From Thermoleophilia bacterium (GTDB taxonomy: Bacteria > Actinomycetota > Thermoleophilia > RBG-16-64-13): 64,000 bases of DNA. Location of the stretch: NCBI GenBank assembly GCA_027493445.1, contig JAOSKU010000001.1:1228501-1292500 (forward strand). Direction: 5' to 3'. The translations under genes were made by a program, and so were the position numbers. The notes under the pieces were generated by a model. That model saw only the letters and a program-made list of their open reading frames with translations, made no database searches and was not told the DNA's origin. How positions within the stretch are numbered: the first letter of the stretch is position 1; every line of letters starts with the position of its first letter. Positions 18,128 to 29,352 of the stretch are shown piece by piece.

Positions 18128-19114
18128 ATGATCCTCGTTTCAGGGGCCAGCGGATTCATGGGACGGGCCATCACCCGGCAGCTGCTCGCGGGCGGCCACG
18201 AGGTGAGGGCCATGAGCCGCTCGGTCGAGCGGGCGCAGAGTGTCCTCTCCCGCTACGAAGTTGGCCGCCGAGCCCTCGAAGAGAAACGGCTGACCTTCGT
18301 CTCGGCCGACGTGACGGAGCCGGCTACTCTGCCCGAGGCCGTCAGTGGGACGGAGGCCGTCGTCCAATGCGCCCAGTTCCCCGGAGCGCCTAACGAAGAC
18401 CCGAAGAAGGGCCTCACCTACATGAAGGTGGATCGAGACGGCACCATGAATCTCCTGGCCGCCATCGCCGCGGTGTACACGGCCCGCACCGCCGGACCGG
18501 GTCTGACGCGCTTCCCGGACGGCGCTCCCCGGTTCCTTTACCTGAGCGGGGTCACCGTCTCGGCTGACGCCACCACGACCTGGGACCGAGCCAAATGGCA
18601 GGCCGAGGAGGCCATCCGGGGAAGCGGCCTCGACTGGACCATCGTGCGCGCCAGTTGGACCTACGGCCCCGAGGACACGTCCCTCAATCGTATCCTCGGT
18701 TACAGCGACCTTCTGCCCTTTGTCCCCCTCTTCGGCGATGGTCTGGCGAAGATCACCCCGCTCTACGTGGAAGACGTGGGCCGCCTCTTCCGCACATTGG
18801 TGGAGGAGCCTCAGGCCGCCGCCGACACCACCATCCCTCTGGGCGGGCCAGAAGTCTTCACCCTGAACGAGGTATTCCGCACCGCCCTCCAGGTCATGGG
18901 GCGCCGTAGGCCCCTGCTGCACATCCCCAAGCCCATCGGCAAGATGCAGGGGGCGATCATGCAGTTCCTGCCCGGCCGTCCCCTGACCCCGATGGCCGTC
19001 GACTTCGTCTCCCAGCCAGGAGTGGCGGACCTGACCGTGCTGCACGAGCGTTTCCCCGACTTCCAGACCGTCCGGCTGCGCCCGTCGCTTGAATCGTACC
19101 TGAGTCCGGGGTGA
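18128..19114 (+). CDS. NAD(P)-binding epimerase/NmrA-like protein
   Basis: MILVSGASGFMGRAITRQLLAGGHEVRAMSR. Confidence 0.85.
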   Translation: MILVSGASGFMGRAITRQLLAGGHEVRAMSRSVERAQSVLSRYEVGRRALEEKRLTFVSADVTEPATLPEAVSGTEAVVQCAQFPGAPNEDPKKGLTYMKVDRDGTMNLLAAIAAVYTARTAGPGLTRFPDGAPRFLYLSGVTVSADATTTWDRAKWQAEEAIRGSGLDWTIVRASWTYGPEDTSLNRILGYSDLLPFVPLFGDGLAKITPLYVEDVGRLFRTLVEEPQAAADTTIPLGGPEVFTLNEVFRTALQVMGRRRPLLHIPKPIGKMQGAIMQFLPGRPLTPMAVDFVSQPGVADLTVLHERFPDFQTVRLRPSLESYLSPG

Positions 19115-19630
19115 GCCGCGGGGCCGGTCACGGGCGGTGCGGTAGATTCTGCTCGCACGGCGCCACCGCTATGAAGATCAGTGCGGGCGATCGTGCTCGT
19201 GAGCCCGACCGGGCTCTGGAGCGGTCTGTCAGCACCCCGGCTCGCCGGGGTGGCCGCAGCAGGAGCTCCCCGTGCGCACTTTGATCCAGGAGTTTCGTGC
19301 CATGAGGAAGAGCTTGCGGCGGAGGGGCATCGGTACATGCATATTGGTGAAGGCGCCGCGCAGGCTGCCACGCATCCGGGCCATGGTCTCGTCACCTCGT
19401 CTGGAACCAGCGGCTCGGCCGGATTGAAGGCGCCCAGACGCGGCCTTCCGCGTCTGGGGCGCCATGCCCCCCTTGAGGATCCTCCCGCCCCCGGGAACCC
19501 TCACACATGGCACCATAGGGTTTTGGAAGCACTCTGTCAACCAAGATGCTCGGAGGAAGCCCTGGAGGCGGCGGGTATCGCGCCTCCGTACCCCGACGAC
19601 ACGAGCAACAGGCCGTCGCAAAGGAGTCAC

Positions 19631-19822
19631 ATGGACAATGAATCACTGGCCGAGCTCCAGGCCCGCCTCTCTGAGCGGCGCACGGAGCTCGAAGAGATGA
19701 AGGCTTCGCTGCCCGCGCACACAATCCGACCGCATCAGATGATCCGGATCGAGGAGACCGAGGACGACATCCGCGAGCTCGAGCGGCAGATCGCCGAGCT
19801 GGCGGCCGGGTCCGGCGAGTAG
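19631..19822 (+). CDS. Small coiled-coil hypothetical protein
   Basis: 63 aa MDNESLAELQARLSERRTELEEMKASLP...; preceded by AAGGAG. Confidence 0.6.
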   Translation: MDNESLAELQARLSERRTELEEMKASLPAHTIRPHQMIRIEETEDDIRELERQIAELAAGSGE

Positions 19823-19841
19823 CGAGTATACCCGGCGCACT

Positions 19842-21103
19842 TCAGTCCGCGGGCTTCCGGGCCCCCTCGGGGATGTCGACCTCAGGTTCCGGTCCGGGCT
19901 GCTGGGCGCCGCCGGACACGGCCGGAGGCGGCGGCTCCTTCGGGGGAGGCTCAGCGGCTTCGGCGCCGACCTCCAGTCCGTCCGGGGTGATCATCTTGCT
20001 GTGCACGTAGAGGAAGACCAAACGACCGGTGGCCATGACCGGGACGGCCAGGTACGCTCCCAGGATACCCGCCACACTGGCGCCGACCACGATGCCCACC
20101 ATGATGACGATTCCGGGCAGATCGACGCTGCGCCCCATGATCCGCGGTTGGAGGACGCTCGCCTCCAGTTGCTGCAGTCCCAGGTAGACGCCCAACACGA
20201 TCGCCGCGAACAGCAGGTTGTTGATCTCCAGGCGGGTGGACCCCTGGATCAGGGCCATGATCACAGTGAGACCGCCGGCCACCAGAGCCCCCAAGCTAGG
20301 CACCAGATCCATGATGCCGGCGATGATCCCCAGGATGAGGGCGCTCGGCAGACCCAGGATCCACAAGGCCACTCCCACGAGGGTCCCGAAAAGGGTGACC
20401 ATGAACAGCTGCCCTCGGAAGTAGGCTCGCCATACGCGAGCGATCTGGTCGAGCAATTGTTCGATCTCGGCGTGATGCGGCTGGGGATGAGGCCCCGGAG
20501 GGCGGTACCCAGGCGGGGGCCATCGCTCACCAGGTATAAGGTGTAGATAAAGGTCAGGAACAGGGTGAAGAGCATCCGCCCCAGAGTGGAGGCGAAACCG
20601 ACGAGCGTGCCCGCGGTGGCCGAGAGGATGCCCGCGAGAGAGCCGAAGAGCTCCTGACCGGAAGGGAGCAGGTCGCTCCAGGCTCCCGGGTCCAGGCGGC
20701 TCTGGAAGTCATCGACGTACACGTTGAGGTCGAACGGGTAGCCGAAAAGATCGAAGCTGCGCAGGCGGTCGGATACGTCGCTAAGCCATCCGGCCAGGCT
20801 ATGCAAGGCGTCGTTGACGTTGAACCTGACCTGACCGAACTGGTCGATGAGGATCGGGGTAAGCACGGCTACCGCCAGCACGAATAGTGCCAGCAACACC
20901 AGCAGCACAAGAATCGCCCCCAGGATCCGGGGCACTCGCAGGCGCTGCAATGCCCGGACGAGCGGCGCAATCAGGAACGCGATGACCCCGGCCACGATGA
21001 GGGGGGCAAGCACCCCGCGGGCCAGCCAGAGCACGAACACGAAGACGGCGGCCAGTACGAGCCCGGCTACACGACGCGTGTATTCGCTCCAAGTGTTGTT
21101 CAT
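19842..21103 (-). pseudogene. AI-2E family transporter, single frameshift
   Basis: ORF 20261..21103 continues in 19842..20456; adding one C to the CCCC near 20490 restores the frame (IPQPHHAEIEQLLDQIARVW). Confidence 0.8.
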
Positions 21104-21128
21104 GGCGACAGACTACCGTACGACCGGC

Positions 21129-21977
21129 TTACGAGGATAGGGCTCGGGGCTCAACCCAGGAGCGAGTCCAGCAGCGGGGGAGGCCTCCCAGGTCGTCGAG
21201 CACGTGATCGGGACGAGGTGCACCCGGGTCCTCCAGGTCCGCCCGCCGGGCGACGCCGGTGAGCACCAGCGCCGAGCGCATGCCCGCCTGCCGGGCCCAC
21301 TCGATGTCAGTGTCCAACCGGTCGCCCACGAAGAGGATCTCCCGGGGCGCGAGCCCGCTCGGCTCGGCCAGGATGCGGGCGAGCTCCACCTGAGGCTTGC
21401 CGACGACCACCGGCTTGCGGCCGGCGGCGGTGGCGATGGCCGCCACAATGGCCCCTCCTCCAGGCAGGAAGCCGTCATCCGCAGGAAAGGTGGCATCGGT
21501 GTTGGTGGCCACGAAGAGCGCTCCGTGCAGCAGGGCCTGCTGCGCGGAGGCCAGAGAGTCGTACGTGAAGGAGCGATCAAGACCGACCACCACCGCCCGA
21601 AAGCCGTCACGCGCCTGGGCCGGAGACACAACCGCGGCCAGACGGGGAGCCAGTCCTACCTCGGCCAGCTCCTGCGCGAGCCCTTCTCCGCCGACCACCA
21701 ATACAGGCGAGCCTGGGTCCAGGCGCTGCCGCAGCCAATTGGCGGTGGCCGCGCCTGAGGTGAGGATGATCTCCGCATGCGCGGGCAGCCCGAAACCGGC
21801 CAGGCGCGCGGCCACCGCGGACCGATGTTGCGTCGAGTTGTTGGTGACGTAGCGCAGGAGCAGGCCCCGGGCCAGTACGTCCTCCAGGGCCTCCCGGGCT
21901 CCGGGCAAGAGGGTCGTGCCCCGGTGGATCACGCCGTCGATGTCGAAGGCCACCATGCGAAGCCGGCGGCGGCTCAT
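21129..21977 (-). CDS. HAD-IIA family phosphatase
   Basis: MSRRRLRMVAFDIDGVIHRGTTLLPGAREAL...YVTNNST...VVGKPQVELARIL...FVGDRLDTDIEWARQAGM. Confidence 0.85.
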   Translation of the reverse strand: MSRRRLRMVAFDIDGVIHRGTTLLPGAREALEDVLARGLLLRYVTNNSTQHRSAVAARLAGFGLPAHAEIILTSGAATANWLRQRLDPGSPVLVVGGEGLAQELAEVGLAPRLAAVVSPAQARDGFRAVVVGLDRSFTYDSLASAQQALLHGALFVATNTDATFPADDGFLPGGGAIVAAIATAAGRKPVVVGKPQVELARILAEPSGLAPREILFVGDRLDTDIEWARQAGMRSALVLTGVARRADLEDPGAPRPDHVLDDLGGLPRCWTRSWVEPRALSS

Positions 21978-23147
21978 CGCACCCCCATCCGGCGGAGGCC
22001 GCGGCCCAGCAGGCTGAGCTCCAGGTCGATGGCCGCCTGAGGACAGAGCTCGTGGCAGCAGTAGCAGCGGATGCAGGCGTGATCGTCGACTCGGGCCAGA
22101 CGGCCAGGGACGGCGATGGCCTGCCGCGGGCAGGCCCGCTGGCAGGCTCCGCACCCCGTGCAGCGGTCCTGCCGCGGCCGGGGCCGGGGGCTGAAAAGCT
22201 CGCGGACCAGAGGCCGCACGATGCGTTCGAAGCGGACGGCCGGACCCAAGCCTGCCGGGTCGGCGGCTCGTTGGGGCACCGCGAAGCCATCGATCCGGTG
22301 AGCGTGGAGCGCCCCCTACCACGGGGACATCCTCCACGGCGCCGGACCAGAGACCCCGTCTCCGGGCGGCCACCAGCACCGGCACCTGCTCCGGAGCGAT
22401 ACCCACCACGGCGCAAGCGACCGCATCGAGGATCACCGGGTCCGCGGAGGCCATCAACAGTCCGATCTGGCGGGCCCGGCCGGCCAGGCCGGGCCCGTCG
22501 CCCTCCAGGCCCACAACGGCGTCCATGAGGGAAAGGCGCGGCCGGAGCAGGGTGACGATATCGAGCAGCATGTCGGCAAAGCGGGCCGGGTCCTCGAGCT
22601 TGGCGTGGTAGCCCGGCTTCGCGAAGCCCGGAACGGCCCCGAAGAGGTTCTTCACGGCTCCCGTGAAGGTCATGAAGTAATGGGTCTTGAGCTTCGGGAG
22701 AGAGATCAACCCGTCGACCTCCAAGAGGGGCGCCAGCACGTCGAGGCGCTTGGCCAGCCTGGCTTCGGGATGCGAGACGGCCCGGACGCGGGTGTCGACA
22801 TTGAGTTCCAGGCCGATACGCTCGGCCATGCTGTGCATGCCCGTGTGCCGGTAGACGCGACGCAACGTGGCCGCCGTGTAGGGGATGCCCGAGCCCGGAC
22901 TCTCCACCAGCACGGGAGTGGCGCCAGCCTCCCTGACGGCCACAGCCACCGCTTCCACCACCGCTGGATGCGTGGTGACTCCTTTGTCTGGAGCGGCGCC
23001 CATCAGCAGGTTGGGTTTTAGAGCGATCCGCTCGCCCGGCCGCACAAAGGCCTCCATCCCTCCCAGAGGCGCGAGAACGCGCGCCAGGGCCTCTCCCATC
23101 CGGGTGGGGTCGTAGGCCCGGCAGCGGGTGAGGGAGACCGCGAACAT
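21974..23147 (-). pseudogene. DUF362 protein with C-terminal 2x[4Fe-4S] domain, single frameshift
   Basis: DUF362 part in 21129..23243; ferredoxin part (CTGCGACQRACP...CIRCYCCHELCP) in 21974..22279; break near a G5 run at ~22310. Confidence 0.8.
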
Positions 23148-23278
23148 GGGGCCCATTCTACAGGGCGCAACGGGAGCGGTGGGCGGAGACCGGCGCGGAC
23201 CGCGCCTCCACCCCGCATACTCCCGCCCTCCGGCGGGAAGCACGGAGGCCAGAGAGGGTTCCGGAGGAGGAGAGGCTC

Positions 23279-24001
23279 ATGGAGCAGGCGTTCATCACGA
23301 CCCTGACCGACACGATCCCCCGCGCGCCCGGAACGGCCAGCTTCCGCTTCGTGCGCCCCGCCGACTACCAGTACACGGCCGGACAGTGGTTCATACTCAC
23401 CATCCCCGGCCCCAACGGACCCCTGACCAAGCACTTCACCCACTCGAGCGCGCCCACCGAGCCCTACCTGGAGTTCACCACCCGCCTCACGGGCTCCAAG
23501 TACAAGACGGCCCTGGAGCAGCTCCCCTTGGGGAGCGAGGTGGAAATCGAAGGCCCCTTCGGATCCTTCACTTTGAGGCCAGGTCTTCAGCGGGTTGCCT
23601 TCCTCACCGGAGGAATCGGAGTGACGCCGGTACGAAGCATCTTGCGCCACCAGGCCGATCACGCCGCCTCCGGCATCGCCCCGCCCGACGTCGACATCGT
23701 GGTGGTCTACGGCAACGAGGCGCTCGGGACCATCACGTTCCGCGACGAGCTCTCCGAGCTGGCCGAGGCTCTCCCCCGCCTCGAGGTCGTGCACGTCCTC
23801 TCCGACGCCGGAGGCGACTGGAAGGGCTGGCGAGGCCACGTCCGCGGCGAGATCCTCGACGCCGAACTCGCCGAACCCGACCGGTGGACCTACTACGTCA
23901 GCGGCCCGCCCGGCATGGTGCACGCCATGCGGGAGATGCTCCGGGCCCGCGGCATTCCCCGCGCGCAGATGGTGCTGGAGAACTTCGAGGGCTACGAGTG
24001 A
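23279..24001 (+). CDS. Ferredoxin/flavodoxin reductase-like FAD/NAD oxidoreductase
   Basis: FAD- and NAD-binding (FLTGGIGVTPVRSILRHQ) motifs. Confidence 0.85.
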   Translation: MEQAFITTLTDTIPRAPGTASFRFVRPADYQYTAGQWFILTIPGPNGPLTKHFTHSSAPTEPYLEFTTRLTGSKYKTALEQLPLGSEVEIEGPFGSFTLRPGLQRVAFLTGGIGVTPVRSILRHQADHAASGIAPPDVDIVVVYGNEALGTITFRDELSELAEALPRLEVVHVLSDAGGDWKGWRGHVRGEILDAELAEPDRWTYYVSGPPGMVHAMREMLRARGIPRAQMVLENFEGYE

Positions 24002-24117
24002 GCCCTCGATTCTTGGCCGGCGAACACCCGCCCCAAGGAGGCTTTCATGTCCTACTTGCCCAAGGAACACCCACGCTTCCGCGCGGGCACACGCGATAGT
24101 GCTATGCCGGGCCGCTG

Positions 24118-24456
24118 TCAGTCGCCGGCCAGGGCAGCCCGGAGAGCAGCAACGATCATGTCCCGCGGAGGTGCGGAGCTGATGTCCGCCGGAGTGATGT
24201 AGGCTCGGCAGCCCAGCCCTCCGACGCGCATGCCGCGTACGGCCGGGTCGACATCGAGGCCATTGACCATGATGGCCGGGCCGCCAACCATCCCGTGCTC
24301 GCGCGACTGCTCCTCGGTCACGATGAGTATCTCCGCAACCGGAAGATCGGTCAGCCCCACCTCCGCCAGCGCTTCGTGCAGCGTCTCCCGTGCAGCTTCC
24401 AGACTTCCCCCTGAGCAACCGTTGGTGTGCAGCAACCGGATCATCGGTACGGCCAT
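24118..24456 (-). CDS. Small thioredoxin-fold-like hypothetical protein
   Basis: 112 aa; LLHTNGCSGGSLEAARETLHEAL...GGPAIMVNGLDVDP. Confidence 0.5.
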   Translation of the reverse strand: MAVPMIRLLHTNGCSGGSLEAARETLHEALAEVGLTDLPVAEILIVTEEQSREHGMVGGPAIMVNGLDVDPAVRGMRVGGLGCRAYITPADISSAPPRDMIVAALRAALAGD

Positions 24457-24483
24457 CGCAGACTCCTCTCCTTGATGTGGAGC

Positions 24484-27324
24484 TCAACCTCTCAGACCGG
24501 CTTCTCCCACCATCATGCGCAGCACGCGCTGGAGAATACCACCGTTCTGGTAGTACCTTAGGTCGACGCTGGAATCCAGGCGCACGATGGCCGGGAAGGC
24601 AAGGTCGGGCATGCCTCCCGCCGTCGCCGGCTCGCGGAACACCCGCACTTCCACCCGGCCGCCGGGGCGGAGGCGCTGCTCATCGGTCAGACCGACTACG
24701 TCGAAGAGCTCGCGGCCCGTCAAACCCAAACCAGCGGCGTTCGTGCCCGGCTCGAACTGCAAGGGCAGGATGCCCATGCCCACCAGGTTGCTGCGATGGA
24801 TGCGCTCGAAGCTCTCGGCGATCACCACCTTCACTCCCAGCAGGCAGGGTCCCTTGGCCGCCCAGTCTCGGGAGCTCCCCGAGCCGTACTCCTTGCCCGC
24901 GAGCACCATCAGGGGCGTGCCCTCCCTCCGATAGCGCACAGCTGCGTCGTAGATGGTCAGTATTTCGCCCGTGGGGACGTGCAGAGTCCATCCGCCCTCC
25001 TTGCCGTCGAGCATGAGGTTGCGAATACGCACGTTGGCGAAAGTGCCGCGCATCATGACTTCGTGGTTGCCCCGCCGGGATCCATACGTGTTGAAGTCGG
25101 CCGGAGCAATCCCGCGCTCGACCAGGTAGCGCCCGGCAGGCGACTCCTCGGCGATAGCCCCCGCCGGGGAGATGTGGTCGGTGGTCACCGAGTCACCGAA
25201 GATGCCCAGGACGCGGGCACCGTGGATATCGCCCAGCGGGGCCGGCTGAGCGGGTAGATCGACGAAGAAGGGAGGCTCGTGCACGTAGGTGGAGGCGCTG
25301 TCCCAAGCGTAAAGGGCGCCCTCCTGGATCTCCAGACTTTTCCAGCTCTCATCGCCGCTGGTCACGTCGGCGTACCGTTCTCGGAACATCTCGGGCCGCA
25401 CGTTCGCTTCCACGGCCTGGCGGATCTCTTCGTCGCTGGGCCAGATGTCGCGCAGATAGACCGGCGTGCCGGTCTTGTCATGGCCCACGGGCTCCGTTTC
25501 GAGGTCGACGTCGATGCGCCCGGCGAGAGCGAAGGCCACCACCAGCATGGGCGAGGCGAGGTAGTTGGCACGAACCAGCGGGTGGATGCGCGCCTCGAAG
25601 TTGCGGTTACCGCTCAGCACCGAGGCGGTCACCAGCTTCTCACCTTTGATGCCCTCGGCGATGGGTCCGGCCAAGGGACCGCTGTTCCCGATGCAGGTGG
25701 TACAGCCATAGCCCACGATGTGAAAGCCGAGGGCCTCCAGATAAGGCATGAGGCCGGAGCGCTCGAAGTAGCTGGTGGCCACACGCGAGCCGGGAGCCGT
25801 GCTTGTCTTGACCCATGGTGGGACGCTCAAGCCCTTGCGCACGGCGTTCCGCGCCACCAGGCCGGCGCCAAGCATCACCGAGGGGTTGGAGGTGTTCGTG
25901 CAGCTGGTGATGGCGGCGATCACTATGGCTCCGTCCTGCAGAACGAACGTGTTCTCAGCCAGCGCCACCGCGGCCCGCCCATCTTCCGCGCCCCCGGTGG
26001 GAGTCTCGCCGCCCGGACTGCCGCCCTCGCCCTCGAAACGGCCGATGGACTCGCCCTGCTCGCCGATCAAGCAAACCTCAGCCGAGCACACAGTGGTCTC
26101 GGGACGGCCGCCGGCGATGGCCATAGCCGGAAGCGTGGTCTCGAAGCTCCCCTTGACCGCAGATAGCGGGATCAGGTCCTGCGGACGCCGCGGCCCGGCC
26201 AGGCTGGGGCCCACCTGGGCCAAGTCGAGCTCGACAACCTGACTGTACTCGGGGTCGGCCGCATTGTCGGTCCGGAATAGCCCTTGCAGGCGGCAGTACT
26301 CCGCGACCCGGGCCACGTGCGCGTCTGAACGCCCGGTCAGACTGAGGTAGCGCAGCGTCTGCTCGTCGACCGGGAAAAAGCCGCACGTGGCCCCGTACTC
26401 GGGCGACATGTTGCCGATGGTCGCCCGGTCGGCCACGGAGAGGCTCCCGAGACCGGGGCCGAAGTACTCCACGAAGCGACCCACCACCCCTACGCCGCGC
26501 AACAGCTGGGTAATGGCCAGCACCAGGTCGGTCGCCGTGACGCCCGCCCGCAGGCTGCCGGTGAGACGCACGCCCACCACATCGGGCAGCAGCATGAAGT
26601 ACGGCTGACCCAGCATGACCGCCTCGGCCTCGATGCCGCCCACTCCCCATCCCAGCACGCCGAGCCCATTCACCATGGTGGTGTGAGAGTCGGTGCCAAC
26701 CAGGGTGTCGGGAAAGGCCCAGCGGCCGCCCCGGAACTCACGCGCGTGAATCACCGCGGCCAGGTGCTCCAGGTTGATCTGATGCACGATGCCCGTGCCT
26801 GTGGGTACCACCTCCACGCCCTGAAACTCGGATTGCGACCACTTGAGCAGGGCGTAGCGCTCGCGATTGCGCTCGATCTCCAGGCCCACGTTGCGCTCGT
26901 ACGCGCCGGCGGAGCCGTAGTGGTCCACCTGCACCGAATGGTCGATAACCAGGTCGACCGGCACATGCGGGTTGATGATGTCCGGGTCGCCCCCCAGTCG
27001 CGCAACGGCTGAGCGCAGCGCGGCCAGGTCGACCATGCAGGGCACGCCGGTGAAGTCCTGAAGGAGCACCCGGGAGGGCATGAAGGGAATCTCCGGTCGC
27101 TCGCCCCTCCCGGCCGGCCAGGCGGCCACCAGGTGCACATGATCCTCGGTCACGACGCCGTCCCCCGCGTGGCGCAGCACATTCTCGAGGAGGACGCGGA
27201 TGGAGTACGGCAGCCGCTGGAGCTCGGCGAAGCCGCCAGCGGTCACAGCATCCAGCCGGGCGACGCTCAGGTCCTCGTCGCCCAGTCGAGATACTCTGTA
27301 CGCGTCCGATGGATCGCGGCTCAT
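24484..27324 (-). CDS. acnA: Aconitate hydratase
   Basis: 946 aa; AITSCTNTSNPSVMLGAGLVARNA, GYGCTTCIGNSGPL, GKEYGSGSSRDWAAKGP. Confidence 0.96.
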   Translation of the reverse strand: MSRDPSDAYRVSRLGDEDLSVARLDAVTAGGFAELQRLPYSIRVLLENVLRHAGDGVVTEDHVHLVAAWPAGRGERPEIPFMPSRVLLQDFTGVPCMVDLAALRSAVARLGGDPDIINPHVPVDLVIDHSVQVDHYGSAGAYERNVGLEIERNRERYALLKWSQSEFQGVEVVPTGTGIVHQINLEHLAAVIHAREFRGGRWAFPDTLVGTDSHTTMVNGLGVLGWGVGGIEAEAVMLGQPYFMLLPDVVGVRLTGSLRAGVTATDLVLAITQLLRGVGVVGRFVEYFGPGLGSLSVADRATIGNMSPEYGATCGFFPVDEQTLRYLSLTGRSDAHVARVAEYCRLQGLFRTDNAADPEYSQVVELDLAQVGPSLAGPRRPQDLIPLSAVKGSFETTLPAMAIAGGRPETTVCSAEVCLIGEQGESIGRFEGEGGSPGGETPTGGAEDGRAAVALAENTFVLQDGAIVIAAITSCTNTSNPSVMLGAGLVARNAVRKGLSVPPWVKTSTAPGSRVATSYFERSGLMPYLEALGFHIVGYGCTTCIGNSGPLAGPIAEGIKGEKLVTASVLSGNRNFEARIHPLVRANYLASPMLVVAFALAGRIDVDLETEPVGHDKTGTPVYLRDIWPSDEEIRQAVEANVRPEMFRERYADVTSGDESWKSLEIQEGALYAWDSASTYVHEPPFFVDLPAQPAPLGDIHGARVLGIFGDSVTTDHISPAGAIAEESPAGRYLVERGIAPADFNTYGSRRGNHEVMMRGTFANVRIRNLMLDGKEGGWTLHVPTGEILTIYDAAVRYRREGTPLMVLAGKEYGSGSSRDWAAKGPCLLGVKVVIAESFERIHRSNLVGMGILPLQFEPGTNAAGLGLTGRELFDVVGLTDEQRLRPGGRVEVRVFREPATAGGMPDLAFPAIVRLDSSVDLRYYQNGGILQRVLRMMVGEAGLRG

Positions 27325-27407
27325 GTTCTCCCCTTCCTTGGACGTCCTTCTGGCGGCAACCGCGGGCTCCGTGAGCCGCGGCGGCTATCCATGTACGGCC
27401 TCTCCTC

Positions 27408-27671
27408 ATGGTAGCAGACGGTTCTCCACGGGCCTCGGGGAGGGCCGACTTCGTCAAGGCTGAAGCTGCACGCCGGGGCGCCAGTCTCGCGGAGGTCATC
27501 CGCGCTCTCATCGAAGAGGCGATGGCCACCGTGTCTGGCGACGACCTGGATCTCGGCGGGCTTGCCGGCCTCTTCGCCGATGGTTGTGTCACCGGCGCCG
27601 ACCATGACCGTGTTCTGGCCGAGGCGTTCACACGACACGGCTGCGACGTGTCCCGCGAGCCCACCCCATGA
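27408..27671 (+). CDS. Ribbon-helix-helix (VapB-like) antitoxin
   Basis: FVKAEAARRGASLAEVIRALIEEAM; overlaps the PIN gene. Confidence 0.65.
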   Translation: MVADGSPRASGRADFVKAEAARRGASLAEVIRALIEEAMATVSGDDLDLGGLAGLFADGCVTGADHDRVLAEAFTRHGCDVSREPTP

Positions 27672-28063
27672 CGGCCTATTTCGTCGACACTTCCGCCTGG
27701 TACGAGCTCGTCGATGCCGCGGCTCCTCGCCAGGCCGAGGTCACTACCGCACTAGCTGAAGCCTCCACGTTGGTCACTACTACGTTCGTGCTGCACGAAC
27801 TCGTCGCCCTGCTCGTCTGCCGGGGTCGGCGAGAGGCCGCGCAGCTGGCGGGTGCACGTATCCGGCGGGCGCGCTCGGTACATCTGGTGCACCCTGATGT
27901 CGCCGAGGAGGAGAGCGCATGGCGGCTCTTTCTGGAGCGGCCGGACAAGGCGTACTCGGTTACCGATTGCCTGAGCTTCCAGGTCATGCGCCGGTTGAGG
28001 GTCGAGGTCGCCCTCGCTACCGACCGGCACTTCGCTCAGGAGGGCTTCAGCGTCATACCCTGA
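27668..28063 (+). CDS. vapC: PIN-domain toxin (VapC-like)
   Basis: MTAYFVDTSAWYELVD...TTFVLHELVALL...YSVTDCLSFQVMRRL. Confidence 0.85.
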   Translation: MTAYFVDTSAWYELVDAAAPRQAEVTTALAEASTLVTTTFVLHELVALLVCRGRREAAQLAGARIRRARSVHLVHPDVAEEESAWRLFLERPDKAYSVTDCLSFQVMRRLRVEVALATDRHFAQEGFSVIP

Positions 28064-28311
28064 GCCCACGGGTACCTACAGAACTCCGCAGCCGGCGATG
28101 TCGCTGGTACTGTCCACGAACCCGATATTCTCGAGCACTCCGCCGGCGAGCCCGCCCTGTAAGACGATCGGTCTGAGATCCAGATCCTGCGCCGCCGAAG
28201 AAAGCGCTGCGCCGGCCTCGCGCTGCTAGGCCATGTTGTTGAGGGCCCGCATGGAGGCTTTGAGCACCAGCGACCGCGAACAGGCGCATCTGACGCCGCT
28301 CCCCGAGAGTC

Positions 28312-29352
28312 TCAGCTCCTGGTTTTTCGATACTCGATCGGGCGCGTCACAAGGAAGATACCGAGCGATACCAGCCCCAACCCGCCGACCAGAGACCAAC
28401 CTACGGATTCCTCCACAAGCACGGCGCCCGCGAGCACCCCGAAGGGGGGTGCCAACAACGTAAAGGCCGCAAGCTGGCTGACGGGATAGCGGTGGATCAT
28501 TCCGAACCACACGAGGTAGCTGGCGGTGGGCACGACCGTCTGAAAGGCGAAGGCGGCGGCGACGCCAGGCGAGAGTGTGAAAACGGCACCCCGTTCCACG
28601 ATCACCGCCATGGTGAAGAGGAGCGGCAAGGAGAACAGTGTCTGGTAGAAGAGCGTGGAAACCTCCGAGAGGCTTCTGTCCCGCAGTGCCATCTTCAGAT
28701 ACAGGGTCGTAGCCGACCACGCGAGCGCCGCGCCGATTTCCATGAGGTCGCCCACCCAGTATCCCCCGGAGTCTCCGCTGGGGCGGGCGAGGAAGACCCA
28801 GGCCATGCCGCTGAAGGCGACGAGCAGACCGAACGCCTTCGCCCCGGTCAGCCGGTCGTCCTTGAGCAAGAGGTGAGCTCCTATCGCGGTCCACAGGGGC
28901 TGCGTGTACAGGAAGATGACGGCTCGAGACGCATCGGTGTACGCCGTCCCCCAGTACGTGAAGAGAAAGTCGACGCCGAATAGGACCGCCAGATTGATGC
29001 CGTGCACGAGGCGCCGGTCCCGATGGAACAAAGGGCGACCGAGTGCGAGCAGGTACGCACCCAGGCACACCGATGCAAACACGCCCCGAAAACTCAGGGC
29101 GAACAGTGGTGGGATCCCTTCGTTGGAGATCTTGATGACGGCGATGTTGCCGCCCCATATGGCGCACAGGCCCAGCATGACGGCGATCGGCGCCGCCGAA
29201 AGAGGGCGGTCCTGTGCGGCGGCTTCCTGACCTTCCACCGCCCCTGATGAGTCACCTGAGCGTTCGATCGCCGTCACACCGAGGTCTCGGCGCACCCACG
29301 CGTCATTGTGGAGCCGTCGCCTCCAACTGCGCCACGACGGTCGCCATGTCAT
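28312..29352 (-). CDS. EamA/DMT-family transporter
   Basis: ~10 TM, duplicated EamA layout. Confidence 0.85.
   Translation of the reverse strand: MTWRPSWRSWRRRLHNDAWVRRDLGVTAIERSGDSSGAVEGQEAAAQDRPLSAAPIAVMLGLCAIWGGNIAVIKISNEGIPPLFALSFRGVFASVCLGAYLLALGRPLFHRDRRLVHGINLAVLFGVDFLFTYWGTAYTDASRAVIFLYTQPLWTAIGAHLLLKDDRLTGAKAFGLLVAFSGMAWVFLARPSGDSGGYWVGDLMEIGAALAWSATTLYLKMALRDRSLSEVSTLFYQTLFSLPLLFTMAVIVERGAVFTLSPGVAAAFAFQTVVPTASYLVWFGMIHRYPVSQLAAFTLLAPPFGVLAGAVLVEESVGWSLVGGLGLVSLGIFLVTRPIEYRKTRS

Noticed and set aside
27408-28063. VapBC pair as a novel finding
   Set aside because: A common TA arrangement with no unusual context; kept only as a feature.
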